DNA from: a virus
IMG/VR virus record: IMGVR_UViG_3300020171_001477
Span: 1-20,392 of that record
Strand: one strand, 5' to 3'
DNA: 20,392 nt
The notes beneath the pieces are model-generated. The model ran no database searches. It was not told where the DNA came from and was given only the letters and a program-made list of their open reading frames with translations. The position numbers were made by a program, and so were the translations under genes. Below are positions 7,675 to 15,215 of the stretch, piece by piece (the stretch's first letter is position 1; each line of letters opens with the position of its first letter).

Positions 7675-8709
7675 TCAATCCTTTTTTTCTGGTAAGAACG
7701 TAATATAAAATAAATTTCCAAGCGGTCTCGGAATTGAAAACTCCCGATTCTCTTCATTCATAGCCATATACTCATGGTAATCACTCAGCGGATGCAAGTC
7801 AATCACCCCGTCGTCAGCAAGTTGCATCAACATGTCTTTAAATTCAGGTAGAGAAATATTAGAATTCTTTTTCAATTCTGCATAAACCTCACGAATATTA
7901 GATGTCGCACTAAGACCGTGTGACTGGGCCTTGTTTTTTTTATCCGCTTCGTCGTAAGCAGACCTAAAATCTTTTAAAAGTTTTGGCGAATATTCTTTTC
8001 GTTCTTTCTCCTCGTAAATGTAGTAACTTTGTCCAGGCCAAGAAACATTATCGTCAGAGTCTTTATTCATTTTCCCCGCATCGATCAATGAGTTCAGCAT
8101 CGACCGAAAGTTTACTCTCGGAATTCCGAGCTTTTCCGCCAACTCAGCTTCGTGCATAGTCGCACCAGCCCCCTTCGGGTCATTTGCATTTCTTTTCATC
8201 AACTCTCTTTCTATCCGTTTTTCCAAAGTTTTGGAGACCAACTTCTCCCAAACTAAAGCTTGGGAGGATTTCGTCTCAGGCTTCGTCTCAGGCTTCGTCT
8301 CAGGCTTCGTCTCAGGCGTCGTCTCAGGCTTCGTCTTTCCCCCTACATCTTTTAACAACGCTTTCGCCTCAGCATACTTCGTTTCATCCGCTTTAAGCCT
8401 CTCAACCGCTTTTTGCAGTCTCTCCCTCTGCCGTGCGACCCTGCCGCCTAAGACCCCGTGCTTCTTGGTGCCCTCCTTCGCTTTGCCGAGTGCCTCCTCT
8501 TGCTTCTTTAACCTCGTCTCATGCTTTCCCACCCTCTCCTCAGATTCGACCTTCTCTGCGATGCCTTTGCGGCGATAGTACTTAGGATTATCGGGTTTAC
8601 TGCCAACGCCGAGACAAACAGAATCCTTATCTTTTGCCAATAAAGCGCGCGCTGTGGTCGGCGAAAGGGTCCTCCCCCCAGGTTTCTCACAGCCAAATCG
8701 TATTATCAT
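7675..8709 (-). CDS. Shared N-terminal module, KPET-repeat linker and winged-helix-like C-terminal domains
   Basis: A 344-residue protein with ATG at 8709 overlapping the upstream TGA as ATGA, preceded by GGGGG. Residues 1-32 are the shared motif MIIRFGCEKPGGRTLS with Cys7 and Cys32, its only cysteines. Residues about 60-120 are a charged coiled-coil-prone helix with KKQEEALGKAKEGT. Residues 125-147 are a Lys-Pro-Glu-Thr tandem repeat linker encoded by a 12-bp DNA repeat. Residues about 150-225 (EAELAEKLGIPRVNFRSML, then LIDAGK) look like a winged helix-turn-helix, and residues about 268-340 (SLPEFKDMLMQLADDGVI) look like a second winged-helix-type domain. The layout suggests a DNA-binding effector on a common adaptor. 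Function is unknown. It lies between the tail-tube gene and its paralogue. Confidence 0.65.
   Translation of the reverse strand: MIIRFGCEKPGGRTLSPTTARALLAKDKDSVCLGVGSKPDNPKYYRRKGIAEKVESEERVGKHETRLKKQEEALGKAKEGTKKHGVLGGRVARQRERLQKAVERLKADETKYAEAKALLKDVGGKTKPETTPETKPETKPETKPETKSSQALVWEKLVSKTLEKRIERELMKRNANDPKGAGATMHEAELAEKLGIPRVNFRSMLNSLIDAGKMNKDSDDNVSWPGQSYYIYEEKERKEYSPKLLKDFRSAYDEADKKNKAQSHGLSATSNIREVYAELKKNSNISLPEFKDMLMQLADDGVIDLHPLSDYHEYMAMNEENREFSIPRPLGNLFYITFLPEKKD
8269..8335. repeat. 12-bp tandem repeat encoding (Lys-Pro-Glu-Thr)n
   Basis: Five units of about CTTCGTCTCAGG (+ strand) run from 8269 to 8328, followed by a partial sixth. The unit at 8317 has one change (CGTCGTCTCAGG). Being a multiple of three it stays in frame and encodes a flexible KPET linker between the helical N-terminal part and the winged-helix domains. 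Copy number could vary by slippage without breaking the gene. There are no spacers, so it is not a CRISPR array. Confidence 0.9.
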
Positions 8710-9266
8710 CTTAAAACCCCCGATCCAATCAAACCCATATAATAAAGACCTTCTGCATCATTTGTCTTTCGTATCCCATCAAACACACAAAAATAAACAG
8801 TATCTTCAACGCGACTAAATTTGAATTCCTTACCGAAATTGGGCGCCGATTTTTGCAGAATTGCGCAAGGATTGTTCGCCGTGTCTTCTGGCACAAATAG
8901 AAGAGCTTTAGTGTAAGTAGTAGAAGCTAAAGAAGTACCAGGCACAATTGTCCCTGGTACTGTAATAGTGGCCAAAGAAGTTTGGCCTGGGAAAAGGATT
9001 GAAAGAGCAGTTGTGTTCCAGTTTTTGAGCAATGCCGTAATCCTTACGTTCGTCCCTAAAAAAATTTTCTGGGTGATCTCTTCTCCAAATTCGCTAATTA
9101 AAGTTTTGACACCATAATCAATTTCAATATTAACGCCTTTTTCACAGAAGCCCAGTTTTGTGCCCCATCCGGCCTCGCTCGTTAGCGACGTGGAATTCCA
9201 AAAAAGATATCCAGGGACGCGAAGAACTTCAGCCGGGTTTGGATGCGTCGCAAAAGCATATGACAT
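8706..9266 (-). CDS. Putative tail tube / major tail protein
   Basis: A 186-residue protein starting MSYAFATHPNPAEVLRVPG at ATG 9266. The region GTKLGFCEKGVNIEIDYG followed by FGEEITQKIFLGTNVRITALL has the layout of the tail-tube fold: a short N-terminal strand, a long beta-hairpin with a Gly, then strands carrying alternating hydrophobics. Size is typical for a tail tube monomer. Two small palindrome-rich elements precede it, including a 12-bp palindrome TAGGGTACCCTA at 9268-9279 that overlaps the likely ribosome-binding site (AGGG, eight bases before ATG). It ends ATGA-coupled to the next gene. The family match is by pattern, so another tail protein such as a tail-completion or neck subunit is possible. 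Confidence 0.55.
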   Translation of the reverse strand: MSYAFATHPNPAEVLRVPGYLFWNSTSLTSEAGWGTKLGFCEKGVNIEIDYGVKTLISEFGEEITQKIFLGTNVRITALLKNWNTTALSILFPGQTSLATITVPGTIVPGTSLASTTYTKALLFVPEDTANNPCAILQKSAPNFGKEFKFSRVEDTVYFCVFDGIRKTNDAEGLYYMGLIGSGVLR

Positions 9267-9370
9267 ATAGGGTACCCTAATTGCCGTTAAAAACGTTACT
9301 TTTTAATTGGGTGTTTTTACACATAAAAGACAATAACTTTGTCGCCATCGCCACCGTGGAGAGGGTGTGG
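9267..9370. other. Intergenic spacer (104 bp) before the tail-tube-like gene
   Basis: One of the few non-coding gaps in the window. On the minus strand it has a small GTGT-A5-ACAC-like hairpin, the near-palindrome CCACGGTGG, and the 12-bp palindrome at 9268-9279. I see no convincing sigma-70 promoter. A 23-codon ORF (9348-9277) lies within it but has no ribosome-binding site. Confidence 0.4.
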
Positions 9371-10645
9371 TTATGCGTCAGGATATGTCGGAGCGCCAGA
9401 TGTATGGGGTAAATGTTTCGAAAATAGCCTAGCCAGCCAATATTGGATTCTGCCAGTATTCACGGCCGAATCAACAAAAGTGAAATAATCACCTTTCAAA
9501 AAATCAGTTGCTCCTGAGACTAATAGATAGTGTAGTCCAGAAAACATTATCGGCTGAGCCAAGACTATTTCGTCCACCAACAGAGTACCCACGGTTCTAG
9601 AGGCTAAACTAATCTGACATCTAGCCCCTAAGCCAGAATTGTCTTCTTTGAAGACGTCGTACCAGCCTTTTGCTGAAGATCCAATACCTAGCGTTAGGTC
9701 AGTCCATCCGCTTTGTGCAACTAGAGCAACGACCTCGGTTTGCGATCCCAGCCGAATTGTTAAATTACCATCACATGCCGTTTCGCGATAAAACCTAACA
9801 ATCAAAAACGTAGGTTTTGTAAGGTCTAGCGAGACCGAGCCTAAGTTTTGCAAAATGTTGCCGTTATCTAAGAATCGTAAAGATTTGCCTGTAGTAAGGC
9901 CAGGGGCCTTTCTAAAGATAGTAGTTGTCTCACTCGCAAAATTGGTGGCTGCGGACAAAGTCCACCCTGTTGCGGCAAAAGTCGCTCCACTCCCGCTAAC
10001 AGTCTCGAAACTAGGATTGGTAAGGATTCCATCGACTGCCCGTTTAGCATTCATAGAAACTGAACCGCTTGCCGCAGTTCCAAGCTCGATTTCGTCTACC
10101 TTAGACGTTCCTACGCCGTAAAGCAATGCCTCTTCGTTGCCCAGCGTCCTCCCTCCGCTTCTGTCTGTCGCAATTTTAACGCGAATAGTCCCGACGACCG
10201 GTTGGCCAGATTCTAAATCGTGAGAAGACTTGTCTTTTGTGACCGTGTAAACTGTCCCAGACCCAATATTGCTCACATAGGGGGTAATCGCCCCATACGT
10301 GAAATTTCTTTCCGTCACCGTCTCAGAGGCATCAACCATCCCATGATAAATATCGTCCAGTGCGGCCCCAATCGTTGTCGCAATTGAATTGTAGCCGTTA
10401 CGGGCTAGCTCTAAAATCATAGCTTGCAACAAATTCGAATTTGTTAGAAGAGAAGAGAACGAGCTACGAAAAGACGTCGCCGCTGACTGAGTTGCTGAAA
10501 TATGCGTCCCTTCGTAACTTTGCTGTAATGTGTCCAATAAAGTGGCTAAATTAGGAGAGTTTGACGAGCCATACAAAAAAGTCTGATCGAAAATCTTTAT
10601 GGCATTAGCCAATTGTGTCCATAATTCTGTTTTGCTCGCCCCCAT
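9371..10645 (-). CDS. Virion structural protein with a jelly-roll-like C-terminal domain
   Basis: A 424-residue protein starting MGASKTELWTQLANAIKIFD at an ATG overlapping the upstream TAA (TAATG). Residues 1-110 look helical. Residues about 205-370 begin with the NPSFE element (LTNPSFETVSG) and continue through GWTLS and W-T-x-L-T-L-G strands to an LLVDEIVL strand, an arrangement typical of carbohydrate-binding-type jelly rolls. Residues 153-168 contain an IRVKIATDRSGGRTLG segment that resembles the IRFGCDRPGGRPLS motif of the three shared-module proteins, but internal and without cysteine. The likely role is a neck, head-fibre or adhesin-like decoration protein; a sugar-binding role is inference from the fold pattern only. 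Confidence 0.55.
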   Translation of the reverse strand: MGASKTELWTQLANAIKIFDQTFLYGSSNSPNLATLLDTLQQSYEGTHISATQSAATSFRSSFSSLLTNSNLLQAMILELARNGYNSIATTIGAALDDIYHGMVDASETVTERNFTYGAITPYVSNIGSGTVYTVTKDKSSHDLESGQPVVGTIRVKIATDRSGGRTLGNEEALLYGVGTSKVDEIELGTAASGSVSMNAKRAVDGILTNPSFETVSGSGATFAATGWTLSAATNFASETTTIFRKAPGLTTGKSLRFLDNGNILQNLGSVSLDLTKPTFLIVRFYRETACDGNLTIRLGSQTEVVALVAQSGWTDLTLGIGSSAKGWYDVFKEDNSGLGARCQISLASRTVGTLLVDEIVLAQPIMFSGLHYLLVSGATDFLKGDYFTFVDSAVNTGRIQYWLARLFSKHLPHTSGAPTYPDA

Positions 10646-10986
10646 TAATCTGCCTCCACCAAGGTGTAAGATATGCCATCTGTGACAGCCGCCCCAACTG
10701 ATATAATATAGAGCTTGTTCATATCATCGCCACTGACCGGTAGTTGATAGAAACCGGCCGGCCATCTACAGCGCGTGGTATCTGCCGCAATTCTAATTAC
10801 TGCGGCAGCCGCAGTTGCCGCGATAGTCCAATAAAAATTTGCTGCCACATACACGAAAATTTGCATTGTCATATTCCCGGTACCATCAATTTCCAAAGCA
10901 GTACCGCTACTGACCGGCAAATCCTCTGTGACCTGTGTAGTAGAAACCTTACCGTATACAGACTCTACCCCACTAATTTTGCTCAT
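10645..10986 (-). CDS. Small beta-rich structural protein, unknown function
   Basis: A 113-residue protein starting MSKISGVESVYGKVSTTQ. The ATG at 10986 overlaps the previous stop (TAATG) with GGAGGATG upstream, and the gene ends TAATG-coupled to the next start. It contains two PVSG motifs (LPVSSG near residue 24 and LPVSGD near residue 82) with alternating hydrophobic residues between, consistent with a small beta-sandwich or spike-like virion protein. There are no transmembrane or catalytic motifs. Its position between the DUF1320-like connector and a large virion protein suggests a neck or decoration component. Confidence 0.55.
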   Translation of the reverse strand: MSKISGVESVYGKVSTTQVTEDLPVSSGTALEIDGTGNMTMQIFVYVAANFYWTIAATAAAAVIRIAADTTRCRWPAGFYQLPVSGDDMNKLYIISVGAAVTDGISYTLVEAD

Positions 10987-11432
10987 TATTCATCCTCCGC
11001 TATTTCGCTGATTTTGATTGTTCTGCGTCCAGCACTCCAGACTTTTGATCCTCTATCAAAATCCGGCCTGGCATTGGTTTTTTCTGGCGTAGGAACAAGA
11101 GTGCTATTGGTGTCAGAAAGCATATATCTCATGTCTTGGAGCCCTTTTAATGCGCCATAGAATCGTTTGCCCCTGCCCGTCATCATCCCGCTGTCCCTAG
11201 ACTTGTAATCCTCAAGAAAAAAGATTACTCCTTGAACTAAAATTGAGAGATGACTCGAATTCCCAGTATCGGCAATGACGCCGGACATTCGCTGGAAATC
11301 CCCGGTAGCGTCGTCGCACGCGGCTTCTAACACATCCGTATCGACAATTACCGCCGTGCCGTCTTCTTGCGTAAGCTCAACAAGCCGCTGTGCACCAATC
11401 CGAGTTATTACTGCTGTTCCTAAAACGCTCAT
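10986..11432 (-). CDS. Head-tail connector protein, DUF1320 / Mu gp36-like
   Basis: A 148-residue protein starting MSVLGTAVITRIGAQRLVELTQEDG. The ATG overlaps the upstream TGA as ATGA, with AGGA six bases away. The N-terminal half follows the DUF1320 (Mu gp36) pattern: a short helix, a conserved L-V-E-L-T-Q-E-D-G turn, then a long helix with D-V-L-E-A-A-C-D-D-A-T-G-D-F-Q. That family sits between the capsid and tail genes as a head-tail connector or adaptor ring, and this gene is in the same relative place, two genes after the major capsid gene. The C-terminal third is hydrophilic. Confidence is moderate because the family match is by eye. Confidence 0.6.
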   Translation of the reverse strand: MSVLGTAVITRIGAQRLVELTQEDGTAVIVDTDVLEAACDDATGDFQRMSGVIADTGNSSHLSILVQGVIFFLEDYKSRDSGMMTGRGKRFYGALKGLQDMRYMLSDTNSTLVPTPEKTNARPDFDRGSKVWSAGRRTIKISEIAEDE

Positions 11433-11965
11433 TTTTTCCTGCCTTTTCCTTGCAGCGAATAAAGCTCTTCTTTGCTGTTCTCCACTTCGTCTTTCGAGTC
11501 ATGTAGTATTTTTTCCCGGTTCTCATAAAAATCAGATACGGGATTAAAGTCTTTGACAGGTATAAACGTAATCCAATCACTAACCAAGACGTCAAAAGCG
11601 GGAAAATACTCCATCTCGTCTGAATCCCTTTTCCAATTCTTATTCGACTTACGAGGTATTGTAATAACCTTTTCTTTTGAGCGCGACTTGATCGCCTCTG
11701 CCTGCTTTTCTGTAAATTTTCGAACTAAGACTCCATAGTCATAGTGTTTCTCTTGGTTCTGAACGTAAGAGGCTTCAGATGAGATTACCCGCTTCTCAAA
11801 GCTAACTGGCCCAATTTGGCAATACTCGAAGGGAGCATCTGGCTTCACGGCGCAAACATAGTCAAGATACTCTTCTACTTCTGTCGACACAGGCATTTTG
11901 AAAGGATCAAGTTTTTTTACTTTTCTCTCTTTTGTCTCAACACAGGTCGATTGTGTCAGGTACAT
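11429..11965 (-). CDS. Hypothetical head-neck region protein
   Basis: A 178-residue protein starting MYLTQSTCVETKERKVKK at ATG 11965, preceded by AGGAG with a seven-base spacer. It is hydrophilic, with a Lys-rich middle (SRSKEKVITIPRKSNKNWK) and an acidic, helical C-terminus. It lies immediately after the major capsid gene, where Mu-like phages carry a short gene of unknown role (gp35 position). No recognisable domain. The gene starts in a stretch where an AATTAGGAGTA motif occurs twice, at 11971-11981 and 11997-12007. Confidence 0.55.
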   Translation of the reverse strand: MYLTQSTCVETKERKVKKLDPFKMPVSTEVEEYLDYVCAVKPDAPFEYCQIGPVSFEKRVISSEASYVQNQEKHYDYGVLVRKFTEKQAEAIKSRSKEKVITIPRKSNKNWKRDSDEMEYFPAFDVLVSDWITFIPVKDFNPVSDFYENREKILHDSKDEVENSKEELYSLQGKGRKK

Positions 11966-11970
11966 AATTC

Positions 11971-12007
11971 TACTCCTAATTGCTAGTCTGTTAGGGTACT
12001 CCTAATT
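11971..12007. repeat. Two copies of TACTCCTAATT (+ strand) flanking the gap after the capsid gene
   Basis: On the minus strand the 11-base AATTAGGAGTA occurs at 12007-11997, overlapping the capsid stop codon, and again at 11981-11971, where its AGGAG serves as the ribosome-binding site of the next gene. The first copy has no start codon at a useful distance. It may be a duplicated leader or the remnant of a lost small ORF. Confidence 0.45.
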
Positions 12008-12986
12008 ACGAATTATTCACTTTTATGATACAGGCAGGGAAAAAAGGCCCCAATCGAGTTCGAACGTCGCTATATAACGCGTTTTCGTTGTACTCCCTAG
12101 CTTTATCCGAATTCATCATGTCTGCTGCTATCGTTCTTACATCTTTCGGCCCACGATATGCGAATGGCTTAAAATACGAATGTCGCATCACGACGTACCA
12201 ATCCACCGTGTCAGTCAAATATTGGTTCAAAGAGTACTCAAACGTACCCTTAATATAATTGCTTTCAGCGGTGTTTGAGGTATTGTCGATTTTAATGAAT
12301 TCAGACTGAGACGCTTTCTGAAAAACTTGATTGGCCTCTTTGGGTGCAATCACAAACAAATTTTTATATGCTACGTCTTCTTCACTAAAAATCGGTTTGC
12401 CGGCTGTCGGATCCACAAAAGCCATAATCCTCTGCTGAACAGATGCGAAATCTTGCACGATTCCCGATACTGTCAATCCACTACCAGTTATGATGTTGCC
12501 TCCTGTTGCCCCAAATCGAGCTGCGCCATCTCCATCTGTAGCCGAAAAAAGAGATACGCCGTCATAAGCCGTCAAGAGAGAGGGATTTAAGTCTGCAGTG
12601 CCATTAAAATACTCGCTCGCAAGCACGTCAGGCAACATAAGAAAACGCTTAACTGCCATTTGGACATGAGTTCGCATATCTCCAAGCTGGTCATCTTCCT
12701 CATCCCATCCAGACCACGGAATCGTAAGGTCGTAGGGCACTATGTTCATGGTCAGCACCCTATCTTTAAAGGTCTGGTACTGTCTAGGCATCCCGTAATT
12801 CCAGAGTTTTACAAAGGGGAGGCTCTCTTTAAAAGGATAGCTAGCGTTACGAATATTTGTGTACTTCAGTTGCCGCATTAAGACTTCTTGTTGTTTTTCG
12901 TACACAGGAAACTGTTGGCGCCATGTCTCCATTAATTCATTTATAACGCCCGCTTTCAAACTTTCGGTATTAACTGCGATTGGCAT
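12006..12986 (-). CDS. Major capsid protein, Mu gpT-like (HK97 fold)
   Basis: A 326-residue protein starting MPIAVNTESLKAGVINELME at ATG 12986, with AGGAGA five bases upstream. Size and gene order (protease/scaffold, decoration protein, capsid, connector) fit a major capsid gene. The pattern resembles Mu-like major head subunit gpT: an N-terminal helical arm, a W-x-x-x-MPRQYQTFKDRV element, then YDLTIPWSGWDEEDDQLGD (residues 85-103), a long helix (residues about 104-120), and a YDG-x-S-LF element. Late residues include DTVDWYVVMRHSYFKPFAY, typical of the P-domain strands. The strong ribosome-binding site fits high expression. No delta domain is obvious, consistent with scaffolding being supplied by the upstream gene. 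Confidence 0.75.
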   Translation of the reverse strand: MPIAVNTESLKAGVINELMETWRQQFPVYEKQQEVLMRQLKYTNIRNASYPFKESLPFVKLWNYGMPRQYQTFKDRVLTMNIVPYDLTIPWSGWDEEDDQLGDMRTHVQMAVKRFLMLPDVLASEYFNGTADLNPSLLTAYDGVSLFSATDGDGAARFGATGGNIITGSGLTVSGIVQDFASVQQRIMAFVDPTAGKPIFSEEDVAYKNLFVIAPKEANQVFQKASQSEFIKIDNTSNTAESNYIKGTFEYSLNQYLTDTVDWYVVMRHSYFKPFAYRGPKDVRTIAADMMNSDKAREYNENALYSDVRTRLGPFFPACIIKVNNS

Positions 12987-12996
12987 AATTTTCTCC

Positions 12997-13866
12997 TCAA
13001 GCTCCGGGTAAATATTCTACTATGGCGTAAAGATGAAAGGCTGCGGCAACGTCAGCGGTAAAACCTGTGCCAGACGCAGCCATTTCCAATATCACAACGT
13101 CACCCATGTGAACTTCGTTTAGAGCCGTGATCGCGGTTGCGTCAATCGCGGTTCCCATGTCTGTATACACATCACAGCTCGTATATGCGAGGCTTAGAAC
13201 GCCCCCTGTGACATCTACGGTATCAATTGCCAAATTGATACTTTGTGCTCCGGCGACTGCGGCGTTGTCGTGAGCGACAGGTAAAGCGTGCAAAGATATA
13301 AATTTATAGTGATCTTGCGCGGTTTCTGTCCAAATCGTTGCGGCAGCGGTGCCTTGGAATGCGTTTGTAGGGAAAGTCCCAAAGGATTTTATTTCACGCG
13401 GTGGGCGCATTAAAGACAACAAAACACTGTCGATAAAATCAAAAAGATACACGTCGCAGTAAGTTGTTGCTCGCCAGTTCGTCAAAATCCCAATCGGTAA
13501 GCCGGTTGCGGGACGAGTTAAGGTCATCGTTTGCCCGTCTGTAGCATAAATAAATTTGCCGGCATCAGTTACGGCAGACACGCCCGTAACGCTTACGTTA
13601 TCTAATATAATCCCTCCACGCGAAACGGATTTATACGTAGCAGTGCCGTCCCCGGTCAACAACGCATTATTGCCGTTTGCCTGTCCAACAACAACCCCTA
13701 TACCGGCCAGCTCATTTGCATCATCAGCAAATTCGCTGTGCCCAAGGCTGAAATTGTGTGCAAGCAAACCACCAACAGTCAATGCCTCAGAACTTTTTAT
13801 AATCCGTTCCAATCTTTGTCTATCAAGCACATAATTTCTAGTAATCGTAGCTGTAGGATCTGCCAT
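12997..13866 (-). CDS. Putative head decoration / capsid accessory protein
   Basis: A 289-residue protein starting MADPTATITRNYVLDRQRLE, with AAGGAG upstream of the ATG at 13866. Residues about 50-140 (LAGIGVVVGQANG, then VSRGGIILDN and LPIGILTN) show the Gly- and Val-rich strand pattern typical of DUF2190-type or similar capsid-decoration proteins, which lie between scaffold/protease and major capsid in many phages. The C-terminal half continues as a beta-rich, Ala- and Thr-rich region. No catalytic or membrane features. Alternative: a head fibre protein. The next gene, the major capsid gene, starts 11 bases downstream. Confidence 0.6.
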   Translation of the reverse strand: MADPTATITRNYVLDRQRLERIIKSSEALTVGGLLAHNFSLGHSEFADDANELAGIGVVVGQANGNNALLTGDGTATYKSVSRGGIILDNVSVTGVSAVTDAGKFIYATDGQTMTLTRPATGLPIGILTNWRATTYCDVYLFDFIDSVLLSLMRPPREIKSFGTFPTNAFQGTAAATIWTETAQDHYKFISLHALPVAHDNAAVAGAQSINLAIDTVDVTGGVLSLAYTSCDVYTDMGTAIDATAITALNEVHMGDVVILEMAASGTGFTADVAAAFHLYAIVEYLPGA

Positions 13867-13885
13867 TTTTATCTCTCCTTATTCG

Positions 13886-14632
13886 TCAATTAAACATTTT
13901 CTTATAAGAACCAGGAGCTACCTGCTCCATTTCTACATTGTATTCTACCCATTTCTCCGCGGTGGGCCACATAGCCACAAATTTGTCCGCAGCGTCTCGA
14001 TTGCGTTGGTTTACTGTATCCGCATAATCTTTCAAAACGCTTTTGGCGAATTGCATAGTCGCAGGGTCTTGTTGAAATTTTGCCAAGACCTTGTTAGAGT
14101 CAACTCGCGTAAAATTTTGAGCGAATTTGCTGGCTTCGTGTATTGGATATCTTGCAGAACGAGACTCAATCATATCTACAAAAACTTTTCTGTCTTTGTC
14201 ACTTGAGAATTTCTGCAAGTTTTCTACTTCTTCTTCAAAGATCAAAGATGGATTTTCTTCACAAATCGCTTTTAGTCTGCTCGCATGAATCGAGACGTTC
14301 CCATGATGCTCTATCTGCCGAAGTCTCTTAGAAATCTCGTTTAACTGCATCGCGACAGAAGAGGTCGGAGGAGCAATCTCCTGTTGTCCCGCTGCAGCCT
14401 GCTTCTCCTCTTCTTCTCCGGATAGAAGCATATCCAAGACCTCGGCCATCTTCGAAACCTTTGCGTCTATTCCCTGCAGAAGCTCGTGACATTGTCCCAT
14501 CATTTCTTCGGGATTAAACGAAACCGCTTCCACGTTCTCCTCTAAGCCGGGGGTTTCTGCTTCATCCTGGGGAGATGTTTCTTCAGGCCCGTGCTCGTCT
14601 GTTTGCATTTTTTTAATTGATTTTCTGGACAT
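13886..14632 (-). CDS. Nested scaffold protein, in-frame internal start within the protease gene
   Basis: At codon 194 of the protease gene there is an ATG (14632) preceded by AAAGGAG with a nine-base spacer (AAGGAGAAAATAAAAATG), a better ribosome-binding site than most genes in the window have. Translation from it would give a 248-residue protein equal to the acidic helical scaffold half, starting MSRKSIKKMQTDEHGPEETS. Phages including lambda (C/Nu3) and Mu-like phages encode the scaffold as an internal in-frame product of the protease gene, so this is very likely a real separate product. Its role would be to guide assembly of the capsid before being degraded. Confidence 0.65.
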   Translation of the reverse strand: MSRKSIKKMQTDEHGPEETSPQDEAETPGLEENVEAVSFNPEEMMGQCHELLQGIDAKVSKMAEVLDMLLSGEEEEKQAAAGQQEIAPPTSSVAMQLNEISKRLRQIEHHGNVSIHASRLKAICEENPSLIFEEEVENLQKFSSDKDRKVFVDMIESRSARYPIHEASKFAQNFTRVDSNKVLAKFQQDPATMQFAKSVLKDYADTVNQRNRDAADKFVAMWPTAEKWVEYNVEMEQVAPGSYKKMFN

Positions 14633-15211
14633 TTTTATTTTCTCCTTTGTTGTCCCCCCGCACAGATCACAAAACGCATCATCATCATCCGCGCGGAATT
14701 GAAGCACTTGCTCTCTAAGCGAACAAGTATACTGTTGAATGGTGTTTAGTTTGGTTTCCTCCTCCTCTAAATTCAGGATAGGAAATTGGAAAAATGACGC
14801 TTGGCTCTCAAGAAGCGCAAGCGAAAGAATTTTCTTTTTGTCGGCGTGGTACTCGACGGATCGGTAAGGATATTTCAAATCTTTTATTTGCATGAATAAA
14901 ACGTCTGGTATCTCTACCAAATCGGCAAAAAATGTCTTCCCATCAAACCGGAGATTGTCAAGAAATCCAGCTCCTGTTTTATTCTCTGTAGATCCTTCGG
15001 CTTGATGTTCGATGTGGGCGCGAGGATAATAACCGTCTGTCCGCTCTTCGTTAAAATTTTTAACTATCTCGGCGCCGTCCCTCTTGTCTAATTTACCTCT
15101 TTTTTTGTCTTTAAAGGTCTGAAAGATAGGTATGTCGAAGACCGTATATTTGCCGTTCGGCTGCTGTGTCCATTTATACTTTACTTTGGTGAATATCCCT
15201 GTTCCGCGCAT
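13886..15211 (-). CDS. Head maturation protease with C-terminal scaffold domain (Mu I-like)
   Basis: A 441-residue protein starting MRGTGIFTKVKYKWTQ at ATG 15211; the upstream portal gene ends in GGGAGGTTAA, so that run also serves as the ribosome-binding site. Residues about 25-145 have the pattern of prohead proteases: DGYYPRAHIEHQ (residues 59-70, candidate His), AGFLDNLRFDGKTFFADL, then YPYRSVEYH (residues 114-122, candidate catalytic Ser118) and a LALLESQASFFQFP element. Mu-like protein I proteases share this layout, where a Y-R-x-x-S-P element carries the serine. The C-terminal 240 residues are acidic and helical with coiled-coil-prone segments, as in scaffolding domains. A CDLC pair at residues 181-184 is unusual. 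An internal start is described separately. Confidence 0.65.
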   Translation of the reverse strand: MRGTGIFTKVKYKWTQQPNGKYTVFDIPIFQTFKDKKRGKLDKRDGAEIVKNFNEERTDGYYPRAHIEHQAEGSTENKTGAGFLDNLRFDGKTFFADLVEIPDVLFMQIKDLKYPYRSVEYHADKKKILSLALLESQASFFQFPILNLEEEETKLNTIQQYTCSLREQVLQFRADDDDAFCDLCGGTTKEKIKMSRKSIKKMQTDEHGPEETSPQDEAETPGLEENVEAVSFNPEEMMGQCHELLQGIDAKVSKMAEVLDMLLSGEEEEKQAAAGQQEIAPPTSSVAMQLNEISKRLRQIEHHGNVSIHASRLKAICEENPSLIFEEEVENLQKFSSDKDRKVFVDMIESRSARYPIHEASKFAQNFTRVDSNKVLAKFQQDPATMQFAKSVLKDYADTVNQRNRDAADKFVAMWPTAEKWVEYNVEMEQVAPGSYKKMFN

Positions 15212-15215
15212 CTAA

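Noticed and set aside
7674-7757. Longer N-terminus for the acetyltransferase-like protein starting at 7757
   Set aside because: It would overlap the upstream gene by 83 bases. The ATG at 7673 follows AAAGGA and begins exactly with the shared MIIRFGC motif.
8269-8335. Short regular repeats resembling a CRISPR array
   Set aside because: Units are contiguous 12-bp in-frame codon repeats without spacers, encoding a KPET linker.
9277-9348. 23-codon ORF on the minus strand (MATKLLSFMC...) ending just before the tail-tube-like gene
   Set aside because: No ribosome-binding site upstream and the size is within chance for the gap. I did not list it as a gene.
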